The notes beneath the pieces were generated by a model. That model made no database searches and was not told the DNA's origin. It worked only from the letters and a program-made list of their open reading frames with translations. Shown here piece after piece: positions 49,215 through 60,075 of a stretch of 64,000 nucleotides of DNA; position 1 is the first letter of the stretch; each line of letters starts with the position of its first letter. The position numbers and the translations under genes are program-made. The stretch comes from Chlamydoabsidia padenii (Eukaryota > Mucoromycota > Mucoromycetes > Mucorales > Cunninghamellaceae): the NCBI GenBank assembly GCA_025330725.1, contig JAIWND010000010.1, positions 62,001 to 126,000 of the forward strand. Reading direction: 5' to 3'.

Positions 49215-51175
49215 ATGAGGGAACCCAACTTGTGCTTCCCATCACATAATAAGGCGGCAGTTTGTATTACATCATTACTCTATGATAGAAGGGCTTTGGA
49301 CTGTACCGCTAGCTTACCACTCATCAACTCTTTGACTCAATTGGCCTATCTCACTTCGACTTCTCCTCGTATCAGAGAAATCTTGGTATTGGATGGTGGT
49401 TTGGAAAGATTGGTGCGCATCTTGTCCCCGCAGTATCTTGAACCTGAACGACGTAATCTATGGAAATGGTCCTTGGCATTCCAGTGTGTGGTTAATGTTG
49501 GTGTTAGAGGAACCGAACAAATCCGAACCAAGGTGGTGGATGCTGGTATGATTCCTATTGTGCTTCGGGTGCTGGAAAACTTTTTACGGGCTCTGGAACT
49601 GGTCAGACAAGAAAGTGATCGACAAGATAACAACAACAACAACAACAACAACAATTTGATATTAACATCAACTACTTCCTCCTCCTCATCAACAACAACA
49701 CAACATGCGGATTATACGAATCATCAAGGTCTTCTGGAAGGTCTCTTGACTCATTCAACTGCTCAACAATTAGGTTTGTATTCCGACTACATCAATTAAT
49801 TGGAAATGTGCAATGACTTATTATTTCTTTTTTATTATTATTACAAATAGATGGGTTACGATCAACAATACCTTCCTCCATTCTGAACATCGCCAATCTT
49901 ACATCTTCTGCCAACAATGATAACACAATGATACCCACCACTGCGAACGATAAAACCTCACATGGAAAATCGATCTCACCTCGCCAAGAACACCGTGTCC
50001 TCCGTAAATCAACCTTCCCGTATATCAAGATCACGGCTGCTCAACGACGAAGAAACCGATTGAACCGAACATCCAAAAAAACAGTACCAACATGGCAAGA
50101 TCCTCGAGAACCCAACATTGACAATGTCTTTTATCGTGAAGAAGATATCCTCTTGTCTCTTCAACTCTTGGCTTATCTCTCAAAGTATCCTCACATTCGC
50201 GACCAATTCCACACCAATTATGATCGTAATGTCTTTTCTGTGGTCGAACGGTTTTGTCATCGTCTGCATCCAAATCCAATTCAATACTGGGCTGGTGTTA
50301 TTATGCGGAATGCTTGTCGTAAAGATGAAACTAAAGGTGGTACTCGTCGGTGTGCCAACATGCATTGTGGGAAATGGGAATCTCAACCTCGTGAATTCGC
50401 TAAATGCCGCCGGTGTAGGAAGGCCAAGTATTGTTGCAAGGCTTGTCAATCCAAGGCTTGGTCTGATGGTCATCGTTGGTGGTGTGTGGAACGTCATGCT
50501 ACTGTTCCTCCTCCTCCTCAGCAACAACAACAAGAATCATCAACAACTCAGGAACAACCACAACAAATCGCTCAAAATGCTGAACTTGCGGAACAACGCC
50601 ATCAACTGGTTCAACAACAACTATTATCTGAGGAACTGGAATCTACCACTGGCACAGGTGTATCAACCGGGGATCTACAAAGACAACGCAGCACAACACC
50701 CACACCTAGCAACAACAGAGAAGGTAATATGCACCAACAGCGATCCGAATCCAGTACGACTATAGCAGGTGAATCAAACTCTGTGGGGACCAACTCACAA
50801 GATCGGCGTGGTGAACAAAATGATGGCGCTGCTCAGTTATATCAAGCACGAGCGGGCCCATTCCGTCGACATCACGCCTTCCATCATCTACTATCAACAC
50901 CTACAACAACAGTGCCGACCATGAATCCTATTGCACGTCGACTTTATTCGCCAACACAACAACAAGAAGGACAACATCAGCCATATCATCATCACCTTCA
51001 ACAACAACAACAACAACAATCACCAACATCACAGGAATCTCCCATGAATGATTTGTCACATAACAACAATAACAACAGACCGGTTCAAGAAGACTCCTCC
51101 CAGAGTGGATCAACGGAAACCTCGGATAATCGCACTTCATTAATACTGGATGTTGGTATGCAGATGGAAATCTGA
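49215..51175 (+). CDS. samB: SamB/Mub1 MYND zinc-finger protein
   Basis: Exons 49215-49773 and 49851-51175 give 627 residues. The start MREPNLCFPSHNKAAVCITS and the following LYDRRALDC, LTQLAYLTSTSPRIREILVL and armadillo-like helices are the signature of fungal SamB/Mub1. An Asn and Ser/Thr low-complexity loop (AAC repeats) follows. The second exon has the MYND finger with its Cys/His ligands: CANMHCGKW, CRRCRKAKYCCKACQSKAW, SDGHRWWC. A long Gln/Asn/Pro-rich tail ends the protein. Yeast Mub1 works with the E3 Ubr2 in ubiquitination of the proteasome regulator Rpn4; Aspergillus SamB affects septation and morphogenesis. The intron donor is GTTTGT, slightly non-standard but required by the frame. 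Confidence 0.92.
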
Positions 51176-53092
51176 ATGGTGGTTTTATCCTGTTACATCT
51201 ATTTATTCTGTACACATATATATTTATTCCATTCTTTATACTTTGGTCATCATACACACACACACACACACACACACCTTCCTCTAGTATAGTACTCCTC
51301 TCTTCACATATGCAACATTTATCTACCTATACATATATTATTTATATAGCTTTTTATATGAACAGATCCCTATCTCCACTTGTCATCTCCTCCCTTATTG
51401 CATGCCCTTCTTTATTTAGTTAGTTAGTAGTTGTCCTTCTCTTCTTTACTTCAATAAATTATAATTATAACATTAACATGTCTTTTGTCCCAGACCAATT
51501 ACAAGGCATAGACCAAATACACACATGTATCATCTTCATCTACTTTAGGACAATCTCGAATTACAAAACGTTCAAATTCCGCTTTTTAAACACCAATGTT
51601 AAGCAGAAAACGGGATGGAGTTGTGGCTTCGCTACAAGACTGTCTTCGAATCGGAATGCAAAAGGCGCTGGAATGAGATGGATGGATGCATGAATGAATG
51701 GGTACTTTGCGAGAAGTGGTTGAATCCTTTTTTTTTTTTTTTTTTCTATGGTAGAGTACCCTGCAAAGAGGGGGGTACGGGAGAAGCTGGGTAAAGAGGA
51801 CAGGCAAATGTCATCGCAAGCTTGGACAGACTGACAAAAGGATCTTGGTGCTAGGTTTTTGCGGTAAAGTATGTTGGAAATATATCATAGTATCAACATC
51901 ACCACTTTAATTATTAGCATCCGTTAACAATGGAGTGAGTAATGAATGCCCTTTCCAAATCTTAGTAGGAGCAGGCGGGATCTGAAAATGAAGTCTGGTT
52001 CCTCTTTATACTTTTTCTTTCTTCCTTACAAATGACAGGTAAAAGTCATCGCAAGTCTGGACTGACCGACACAAGGGTCTTGGTACTTGACTTTTGCGGT
52101 GACTTATGTTAGAAATATGCTATGGTGTCCACATCGCCACTTTAATCATTAGCATCCGTTGACAGTTGGAGCGAGTAAAACCCTTTCCCAATCTTGAAGA
52201 GGCAGGCGGGGTCTGAAAGTGATATCTGGCTCGTCTTCGTACTCTTTTTTTTTTTTTTTTTTCTTACAAAGGACAGGTAAAAGTCATCGCAAAGCCTGTA
52301 CAGCTCCATACAAGGAGCTTGGAGCTTGTATTTTGCGGTAAAGTATGTTGGAAATATGCTATAGTGTCCACGTGGCCACTTTAATCATTAGCATCTGTTG
52401 ACAATGGAGCGAGTAGTGCTCTTCCAAAATTCCGTGCGCCTAGCATTTCCCTTTGCATTGATAGAAAATCATGTGAAATCCCGCCCCAATTACAAACTGC
52501 CTTGATGATCACTGCTCATAAATAATGAATCCGACTCCTACATACGACTCTACTGTTTCCCCAACATTGATTGAATTGATTAATTCAGAACCCCTTTCCA
52601 TTCTTTTATTATTACCTCACATTGATTAATAGGGTATTCCTTTATCTTATAAAACGCTGCAATCTCTTCACCTTCATTTTTTCTTCTTCATCCTCCTTCC
52701 TCTTCTTCAAGCTCCTTTGGCCAGGCGTGTCTTCTCTCCACCCTCCTCCTTCCACTTCCCGTATGTGTTCTACTGAGGCTTCAACGATTTTCCCGATCAA
52801 GCATTAATGAAGATAGGTGTTCCATCAGGACTGCATCCGGGGGGGGGTTTTCATTACCACTTTTTATGGCTTCCCAACCCTTCACTGCATCAAGTCGGTA
52901 AGTTCTATCATTTCCATAGACAAAAGGAGGTGATTACATGTATTAACTGGCTGCTTGCTTTCTTTTCCTATGTATGATTGCTTTTGATCATTTCTTTCAA
53001 CTATTTTTAAACATCGTATATTTTATTGTTGCTTTTATTTAATAAAACTGGTAACAAAAAGATTTATAAACTACAACAGAGGGGCTAAAAGA
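51176..53092. other. Intergenic, 1.9 kb, containing a tandem 235-bp repeat
   Basis: After the 3' flank (CA microsatellite 51254-51277) comes a block at 51569-51630 that is similar to 56434-56495 (TTCAAATYCCG, TTTTAAAC, GGAGTTGTGGCTTC). The tandem repeat array 51800-52445 follows, then another motif copy (52474-52486). No credible gene lies between 52490 and 53092; a short ATG at about 52760 opens only 13 codons. Confidence 0.6.
51800..52445 (+). repeat. Three tandem copies of a 235-238 bp repeat
   Basis: Unit starts are marked by GACAGG...GTCATCGCAAG at about 51800, 52034 and 52272, the third being truncated. Shared landmarks, in order, are TTGCGGT(A/G)A, ATGTT(G/A)GAAATA, CCACTTTAAT, TTAGCATC, GAGCGAGTA and, in the first two, GCGGG(A/G)TCTGAAA followed by a T-rich end and TTACAAA. 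Units differ from one another at perhaps 15-25% of positions (by eye). There is no long open frame and no terminal inverted repeat was recognised. The same family occurs in reverse orientation at 56515-56920. Confidence 0.85.
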
Positions 53093-53996
53093 TTACACCA
53101 GTTTTTTGGACACAAAGAAGCTCTTGAAGTGACGCATTTGCCAGACACAGACAACACCCAATACAACCAATTGGACGACCGTCCACCATACTACACGAGA
53201 ATTAGTCAATTCAGATTGATCTCTGAATTCCATTTCACGTTCCTATTAATAAAGATAAAGAGAAAGAGAGTTAGGTCAAGTAAGATATGTTTGCAAAAAT
53301 ATACTTGCCCGTTGAGAGAGTTGTTCCCGACGGATATCTTGAACACGTTCGTTCAATTCGTGGACCTTCTTGGCCAAATCTATTCATAGGAAAGTAAGCG
53401 TAAATGTTCCTATTCCCCTCTTCTCCCCCCCCAGTTACCTGATAGAGTTTCCTTGTGGTCGTGCCCATCTCCAGCTGGATCGTCAAAATCCATATCAAAG
53501 GTGACTTTCTATAATATATACCAAAAAAAAAAAAAAGTAAGACAAGTGAATCCCCCTATCCCATCCCGTTTGATGACTTACTGTCTTTGTAGAATCAAAC
53601 CAAGAAGTAGAAGTAGGAGATAAACATATCGAATGGTCACCCGATTCAGCCGAGGTAAAAGTGAACCGACCTTCAGCAGCCCCTTGACGAGACACCACAA
53701 AGTTATTTTGAGGAAGTTCTTCAACTGAAATATCCATCTTGAGGTCTTGATTAACTATCCATCTGTGTTGTGTTTCAGACCATTGTTCGGCTTTATAAAT
53801 CCTATAAAAGAGATGAAGAGTGAGTGATGATTACTTGTAAAAAGAGAGAGAGAACTTACCCTGTCACCATTGTTTCTTTGGGTAATTCTTCCAAAAAGCA
53901 TTTCTTTTCGGCCCCTTCAAGGTAAAAGTACAATGCTTCTACCCATGACGCATAGATTACAACAAGACCAAGGAATAGACTCACTGACTTTATCAT
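53093..53996 (-). CDS. p24-alpha family cargo receptor (Erp1/TMED9 type)
   Basis: Minus-strand exons start at ATG 53996 ([20 protein letters not shown], a signal peptide). The GOLD domain follows: [35 protein letters not shown] (the second Cys of the disulphide), then [14 protein letters not shown], a coiled-coil [18 protein letters not shown] and [19 protein letters not shown]. The membrane segment is [17 protein letters not shown] and the tail is [13 protein letters not shown]. The FF and terminal KKLV COPI/COPII sorting signals match the alpha p24 subfamily. Such proteins cycle between ER and Golgi as heteromeric cargo receptors, for example for GPI-anchored proteins. A perfect-type motif copy lies 85-98 bp upstream. 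Confidence 0.92.
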
Positions 53997-54080
53997 CGTT
54001 ATCAAGTAAATCAAAAAAAAAAAAAAAAAAAATATAAAAGAAAGAAAGAGAGAGATTCACCACTCCTTTCAACAAATAAA

Positions 54081-54094
54081 TATTCAAATTCCGC
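54081..54094 (+). promoter_or_regulatory. TATTCAAATTCCGC motif upstream of the p24 gene
   Basis: It lies 85-98 bp before the ATG at 53996, in the orientation opposite to the gene. A second variant (GGCGGGATTGTAAAT) follows at about 54122, between the p24 promoter and the 3' end of the next gene. Confidence 0.55.
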
Positions 54095-54171
54095 ATACAG
54101 ACACTCTCCATTTTTATTGGTGGCGGGATTGTAAATTGAATTCAAATCAGTCCACCACGTCAATGCAACCA

Positions 54172-54697
54172 CTATGATCGTACCCAATGATACACATTAT
54201 CCGCCGAATCAAAGATTCGTATATCTGGTTTATGATAGTTTCCACCAATATAAGCATATCCACCACTAGGTACATGAATATTTTGTTTCGCTGCATAGCG
54301 TCCATCCGGTGGTATAACATAGATCTATGAAAAAGATAACAATGAGAAATCATCGCCCCCTTTTTTTGAACAACTTACTGTAAAGACAAGATCTACATCA
54401 GGTAATTGACTCTTATTACACTCTTTTTCACTATAATGACAGCATGACGAACCACCAGGTGGAATATGGGCATCAAATTTCCTATTTGAAAGAAAGATAA
54501 AAAAGTATTTTGTTTCATCATCCTTCGTATGAAGACTTCTTTTTTTTTTTTTTTTACTCATGAAAGGTGCCTCCAAATCCAGTGTATTGACGAACAACAA
54601 GATCTAATCCTTCTTCAGTGAGCTGGCTGTAAAAGCAAAAGGCAATTGTGGTTGATGACCAAGATAAAAGAGTAAAGAGAAGGATGGTGAGAAGCAT
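54172..54697 (-). CDS. Small secreted protein with four cysteines, unknown
   Basis: Three minus-strand exons from ATG 54697 give 131 residues. The start MLLTILLFTLLSWSSTTIAF is a clear signal peptide. The mature chain has FCFYSQLTEEGLDLVVRQYT, KFDAHIPPGGSSCCHYSEKE then CNKSQLP, and VIPPDGRYAAKQNIHV, GGYAYIGGNYHKPDIRIFD, ending VYHWVRS. Junctions use GTAAAA/AATAG and GTAAGT/CATAG and keep one frame. Four Cys (one CC pair) could make two disulphides. The Gly/Tyr-rich C-terminal half resembles small fungal extracellular proteins of beta type. No known family is recognised; a role as a secreted effector or wall-associated protein is only inference. Confidence 0.7.
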
Positions 54698-55383
54698 ATG
54701 GGTTATGATATAAAGTCAAATCAATCACATATCCGCTTTTATATAGTATTCGTGGAGACAATCAAATTGTAAGTTTATTAATCAATTAAAAAAAAACAAT
54801 GTCATTGTGGAAGGGAATTATGATGATTCTATTTTAAAGATTAGGCTATTCTATCCACCAAGTAAAAAGATCGTCAGGTATTTCCATATGCGGTGGCATT
54901 GTTACTTGAGGTCGTATGTATTAACTCGACTAGTTAAAAGCATATAGGTATTAATTCCGGATAGGCAGTATTAACATTCATTTATAGAGACCTTTTCACC
55001 TCACATTGACATTGAGTTTGGACATCTTGAATCCTGCACCCGGCCAGATAGATCATCCATAGATCGTTATTGCTGTTATATCGTTGGTCGGGTTTGAAGT
55101 TGTTCTTGAGAATGTTCGAAAAAGACAAAGGAATGTGTGAGTTGGAAGTGTAATGGTATCATAATAAGGTTGAGTAGTGTTTTCGTATGTGGTGTTCCAT
55201 GTTTGGGTGCTGTAAAAAGTTGGAATGGGAGAAAAGAAAAAGGAGGGAAAAGAAATAAAAAATCCAAAGTGAGGGTACACTACTTCAGCGGTGATTGAAA
55301 TCGACGAGACGGAATTTGAAACTCTTTGAAGATTAAAAAAAATGGAAAGCCCCATGAATGATATCAATCCTTCTCTTTACATT
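54698..55383. other. Divergent region upstream of the secreted protein and RPS15
   Basis: 686 bp. A motif copy lies at 55308-55322 on the RPS15 side; the rest is AT-rich without a recognisable gene. The minus-strand open frame at 55367-55053 is probably fortuitous because it overlaps the RPS15 promoter. Confidence 0.5.
55308..55322 (-). promoter_or_regulatory. AAATTCCGTC motif upstream of RPS15
   Basis: The minus strand reads GTTTCAAATTCCGTC, 62-76 bp before the RPS15 ATG. This strengthens the view that the motif is a promoter element, because ribosomal-protein genes have strong, compact promoters. Confidence 0.55.
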
Positions 55384-56208
55384 ATGGTACGTATCCCACC
55401 CCAATCCATCTGTCTGCCAATGTCATCCATTTATGCATCCTACCGATTCGATCATCCATCCAACATTATACAACTCAACCAAATGATTCACATGTCATCA
55501 TGAACCTTTCGAAAAAGGGTCAACATATCGCAAAAATACCGACATTCATCTTCGAATAGCATCTACGACATCATGTGGGGAAAATTGACTGGTTGGGCGG
55601 GCAGATGGATTCCTTACAACAACCAAAAAAGGCATTTTTGGGTCCTAACTTCTCTCTTTTAAATGTCTCTCTCTTCTACTTAGGCTGATCAACAAACTAC
55701 CCAAAGAAAGCGAACCTTCCGCAAGTTCAGCTACCGTGGTGTCGACCTTGACCAACTCTTGGACTTGTCCTCCGAACAATTCATGGATTTGGTTCACTGT
55801 CGTGCCCGTAGACGATTCCAACGTGGTTTGAAGCGTAAGCCTATGGGTCTTATCAAGAAGCTCCGCAAGGCCAAGACTGAAGCTCCTTCTGGTGAAAAGC
55901 CTGCTACCGTCAAGACTCACTTGCGTAACATGATCATTGTCCCTGAAATGATCGGTTCCGTCGTCGGTGTCTACAACGGTAAGACTTTTAACCAAGTCGA
56001 AATCCGCCCTGAAATGGTTGGTCACTACCTTGGTGAATTCTCGTAAGTAACATTATATATATATATATATATATTATATGTTTGTATGTTGTATGAATGG
56101 TTATAAATATCTCTTCTTCTCTTTTATAGCATCACCTACAAGCCTGTCCGTCACGGTCGTCCCGGTATTGGTGCCACCCACTCTTCTCGATTTGTCCCCC
56201 TCAAATAA
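55384..56208 (+). CDS. RPS15: 40S ribosomal protein S15 (uS19)
   Basis: Exon 1 is just the ATG at 55384-55386, followed by a 297-nt intron (GTACGT to CTTAG) that starts directly after the start codon, a common arrangement in fungal ribosomal-protein genes. Exon 2 is 55684-56042 and exon 3 is 56130-56208, giving 146 residues against 145 in human. Landmarks are [76 protein letters not shown] and the C-terminal [18 protein letters not shown]. The protein belongs to the head of the small subunit, near the decoding site, and its C-terminus is known to reach toward the A/P sites. Codon use is strongly biased to C/G-ending codons, unlike its neighbours, as expected for a highly expressed gene. Confidence 0.97.
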
Positions 56209-56514
56209 ATTATATGTTTGTTTTTTATTCTTTGTTGTTAAACATGCAATAATAATATACACTTTTGCCCTATATGTCTTCTTGGTCTTATTACTAGTTT
56301 GTATTGATTGGGTGGTGTTTTGTTATTGTGATTTGGTAAAATATTTTATTGATAATGGTATAGTGATTAAAGTGTGTATTGGGGGTGTTTTATTGTGCTA
56401 TCAACTTTACCGCAATCTCAAACTTCATAAAACTTTCAAATCCCGTCTTTTAAACCACCCCCGTTTTTGCGCACCAACGGAGTTGTGGCTTCATTATGAA
56501 AATTGACAGCTCTA

Positions 56515-56920
56515 TTGCCTCAATGGACAAGTGATGCTAATGACAAAAGTGACCATGAGCATTCCTTGGCCTATTTCCAACAAACTTTACATAATGGCTA
56601 TTGTACCAAGTCCACTGTATGGAGCAGTATACCCTCAAGATCGTTTTAACCTGACTTTTGTAAAAAAAAGTTGCAGAATGAAAATTGACACACAAGACAA
56701 AACATTTCAAAACCCGCTTACTCTCGCCTAGAATCTTAAGAGGACTCTACTAGCTTAATGAACAAGTGATGCTCATGACAAAAGTGACCATGAGCATTCC
56801 TTAGCCTATTTTCAACAAAGTTTACATAATGGCCAATGTTCCAAATCCTCTGAGTGGAGCAGTACAGCCTCAAGATCGTTTTAACCTGACTTTTGTAAAA
56901 AAAGGATGTAGAATGACATT
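56515..56920 (-). repeat. Two copies of the 235-bp repeat, reverse orientation
   Basis: Copies begin at about 56520 and 56755 (GTGATGCT at 56531 and 56766, period 235). They match each other closely (GACAAAAGTGACCATGAGCA, TCAAGATCGTTTTAACCTGA). Read on the minus strand they line up with the 51.8-52.4 kb family: TTACAAAA.TCAGGT.AAAA..ATC, CTGTAC.GCTCC, GTAAA...GTTG.AAATA, TGG.CACTTT..TCAT.AGCATC, and a GCGGGTTTTGAAA motif. Clusters are thus diverged copies of one element in opposite orientation 4.5 kb apart. Confidence 0.8.
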
Positions 56921-57240
56921 TTTGTTTTGAGATTTGTGTGTTGAGAGAGGGTGGGTGCATTGGTTTTTTCAGGCGATTCAACATTACTTATTTTCAAGTC
57001 TGGCTGGGTTTCAAATATGTAATTTTTGGAGGAAGGGAAAGGCTCAACTATTGAAACCCTACCGGGTGATCTTTGTAACATGGTCCTGTTCTACCAATTC
57101 GACTCTATATTCATCTCTTGAGTAGTTTTGAATCATAATACTCTTTCTTGATAACTGCAAAAGCGAAACATTATGGATACTTTACATGGAACATCTTGTG
57201 TATTGTGGGTCTGACAGTGAGGCATGAAGAAAAAAAGAAA

Positions 57241-57255
57241 TTTTCAAATCCCGTC
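57241..57255 (+). promoter_or_regulatory. TTTTCAAATCCCGTC motif upstream of RSM22
   Basis: This perfect-type copy lies 83-97 bp before the ATG at 57338, in gene orientation, and is followed directly by a T-rich tract (a pyrimidine-rich leader). Confidence 0.6.
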
Positions 57256-57337
57256 TTTTTTTTTTTTTTTCTAAAAAATAGTGTTCATCGTGGCTTTCTT
57301 TTCTCCCCTTTTCTTTTTCTTTTACTTTTACCAAACA

Positions 57338-59402
57338 ATGTTTTTACACACTATTAAACGTAATCGTCTTGGTCTACGTTTGTTCAACTCAACAAGCTTA
57401 CATCAACAAACAACAGAAAAGGTTATCTTCCTTGATGAAAAGGCGCTTGCAGCCTTGTCGGCTGATTCTTCAGTAGATCTGTAAGTTTTTATATCCTTTG
57501 TATATACATACTAATTACTTGATGCCTTGTAACTTTTTTACTTTGATAGAAATGTCCCATTTCGAGACCTGCCTCCTTCGTCGTCTTCTGAAGAATATAC
57601 TCGAGGATCAATAGAAGCTGATTTTGGACGCAAACGAATTGGCTGTGTGGATCTACCGAAACCCTTGATTCAAGGTATAAACGACCTTGTAGATCGACAA
57701 CCTGACAAACGACTTGTACGCACCGATGCTTTGCGACTGTATGAATCCTTACGCTCGACTTCTCGACTACCCTCTGAAAAAGAATCCTCGGATCGATACA
57801 CCAATAGAAGAAACAAGTCCAAGTCGATTGATCAAAAACACCAAGCACCCACACCACCATCACCTCAACAGTCGGAACCACATATATTGTCTTATGGTCC
57901 TCGTGAATCTGCTGCTTACACTGCTGGGGTGTTACCTTCTACTTTTGCGGCTGTCACTAATGTCTTGATCGAAATCAAGAACCGACTCTCCAATTTTACA
58001 CCTTCCTCACTACTTGATTTTGGCACTGGACCAGGAACAGCTATATGGTAAGATGATTACACTCTTGAAGTCAATCACATTAACATTCTCTCTTTTTTAT
58101 TAATAGGGCAGCGCAACATGTCTTTGATGGGTTGGACAAAATCACGGGCGTGGATTTATCAGAGGATATGCTTCGAACAGCTGAATTCCTTCAAGGTAAG
58201 GGTAATCAAGAATAGGCAAAAAGACAATGATTAATGTATATATATATATATTACATAGATGCGATAGGTGCAAAGAAGGATATTGAATTCAAGCGGTATT
58301 TGGCCTATGATGCCCGGCAGCCCAAATCAGATTTGGTAATCAGTGCATTTACACTTGGCGATATCTCTTCTTTGGCTTTACAACGATCTACTATTCAACA
58401 ATTATGGGATCAAACTGGTGATATTCTCGTAAGTCAATATGTGATGGTGAATAGTGATGGAAATATAAAATAGAAGAAGGGGAAACAGGAGGAGAATACT
58501 CACCCTCTCTCTCTTCTATATAGGTATTAATTGAACGTGGAACACCAGTGGGATTCTCCAATATTGCTCGTGCTCGGCAATTTGTCCTTGATGAAGGGAA
58601 AGAACAAGCCCATGTAGTGGCTCCGGTAAGTTTGTCCTTCTCTCCTCTCTCCTTATCTAAACAAATGGCCGTCGATCTACCTACCTTCTTTTACTAACTC
58701 TTTTGTATCTCTCTTCCTAGTGCCCTCATGACAAACCTTGTCCATTATTATATTCTCCTCAAGCCAACCCTGAAAAGTTTTGGTGTCACTTCTCCCAACG
58801 GGTCCAACGACCATCCTTCTTGGTAAGATAGACTGGGTTTAGGGACCCCTCTTTCCAGATCAAACTAACACCACTCTTCTTTCTCTCCATTTTTATTTTA
58901 TTTTATTTTATTTATTTAGATGAAAACCAAGCATTCTAAATTCAATACAGAAGATTCCAAGTATTCTTATGTGGTGCTACGGAAAGGACCAAGACCGTCA
59001 ACAACACCAGACACTATATTGACTGACGAATCCTCAACAATGACCATGGAAAATGATGCATACAACTGGCCACGACTGATTCAACCTCCTTTGAAAAAGA
59101 ATAAACATGTTGTGATGGATATTTGCTCCTCCTCAGGTAATACACACATACATACATACATACATATAGAAAAGGACTGGAAAAAATGCTTTTCAGCTGA
59201 AGACTCATCTTTTTTATTTTTATTTGTTTATTTGTATGTACTGGGCTAAATAGGGACAATGCAACGTATGGTGATTCCCAAATCTCAAGGTAAGGTACCC
59301 TATCGTGATGCCAGGAAATCAGCATGGGGTGATGCATTCCCACATGGCTCTAAAAACAAGGTGGTCACTCGCATGAACGAAGGCATTGTGGATCAAGATT
59401 AA
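57338..59402 (+). CDS. RSM22: Rsm22/METTL17 mitochondrial ribosome-assembly methyltransferase-like protein
   Basis: About eight exons run from ATG 57338 to TAA 59400-59402, roughly 550 residues. The N-terminus MFLHTIKRNRLGLRLFNSTS is a plausible mitochondrial targeting peptide. Motifs in order are: HILSYGPRESAAYTAGVLPS, LLDFGTGPGTAIWAA (the SAM-binding glycine loop), ITGVDLSEDMLRTAEFL, DLVISAFTLGDI, LIERGTPVGF, and the Cys-rich CPHDKPCPL with WCHFSQRVQRP, which in this family hold an iron-sulphur cluster. KSKYSYVVLRKG-like and C-terminal KVVTRMNEGIVDQD elements follow, with an insertion-prone linker (PRPSTTPDTILTDE). Such proteins help build the mitochondrial small ribosomal subunit. A Thr/Ser/Pro loop separates the N-terminal region from the fold. 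Confidence 0.92.
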
Positions 59403-60075
59403 CAGCATCAATTTGGATTAATAGTAGTAATAGATAGACAAATAGATAGATACACAGTTATTACTTTATTAATAAACATGGGGATATTGCTTAATGCGAA
59501 ATTCTAGACTATATTGTATAAACTAATATAGAACGATATGTTGTTACTGCTATCATAGAGGATGTAATAATGGTATCACTTTTTTTATTCTTGCTGATCA
59601 TATGTATCTTATAAATCGAGTAATGACCCTCCTTGATATGTACTCCATTTTTACCAAAGTACTATCCGCCGTGTATAATGATAATTACAAGGTGTCTACT
59701 TTGATATATGCGGGCGGGGTTTAACCTCCTACATACATTTTACCTTGGCATGAATTTGTAATCGCCGCTAGTCAATCAGATGACAATTTTCACCCATGCC
59801 TTCCAAAGCAGCATATAATCAATCCAGTTGGGGATATGTCATTATGTTTAAAATGGTCATTTAAAAAGCACATGTTTATTTTTATTAATGCAAATGTAAG
59901 AAGATAATGAGTAAAGGAAAAAGGAATTGTAATAAGGTTTAATAATGAAGAGATAAAGATAATACAGATCTAATAGTACAAATTTGTGTGATCTATAATA
60001 CAGGAGGAGGGAGGATAAAACTATAGTGATTGATTGATGATGATGATGATGACACCATCCGTTCCTGATACCATT
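59403..60075. other. Convergent 3' region between RSM22 and the F-BAR/SH3 gene
   Basis: The region holds AATAAA-like words near 59470 on the plus strand and a TGA-rich repeat (60038-60052) near the F-BAR stop. A GCGGGCGGGGTTTAACC word at about 59710-59726 resembles the dispersed motif. No gene is seen. Confidence 0.5.

Larger units (their letters stand above)
56209..57337. other. Intergenic, 1.1 kb, containing two reverse copies of the 235-bp repeat
   Basis: The 3' flank of RPS15 is followed by a motif copy at 56434-56448 in a block shared with 51569-51630. The repeat pair 56515-56920 follows, then another motif copy just before the Rsm22 leader (57241-57255). No gene is recognised. Confidence 0.6.

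Noticed and set aside
55053..55367. Minus-strand open frame of 104 codons upstream of RPS15
   Set aside because: It has low-complexity, Phe/Ser/Thr-rich content, overlaps the RPS15 promoter motif and has no recognisable homology.
56078..56506. Plus-strand 142-codon open frame after RPS15 exon 2
   Set aside because: It starts inside intron 2 and runs through exon 3 in the wrong frame. The spliced uS19 C-terminus is unmistakable.
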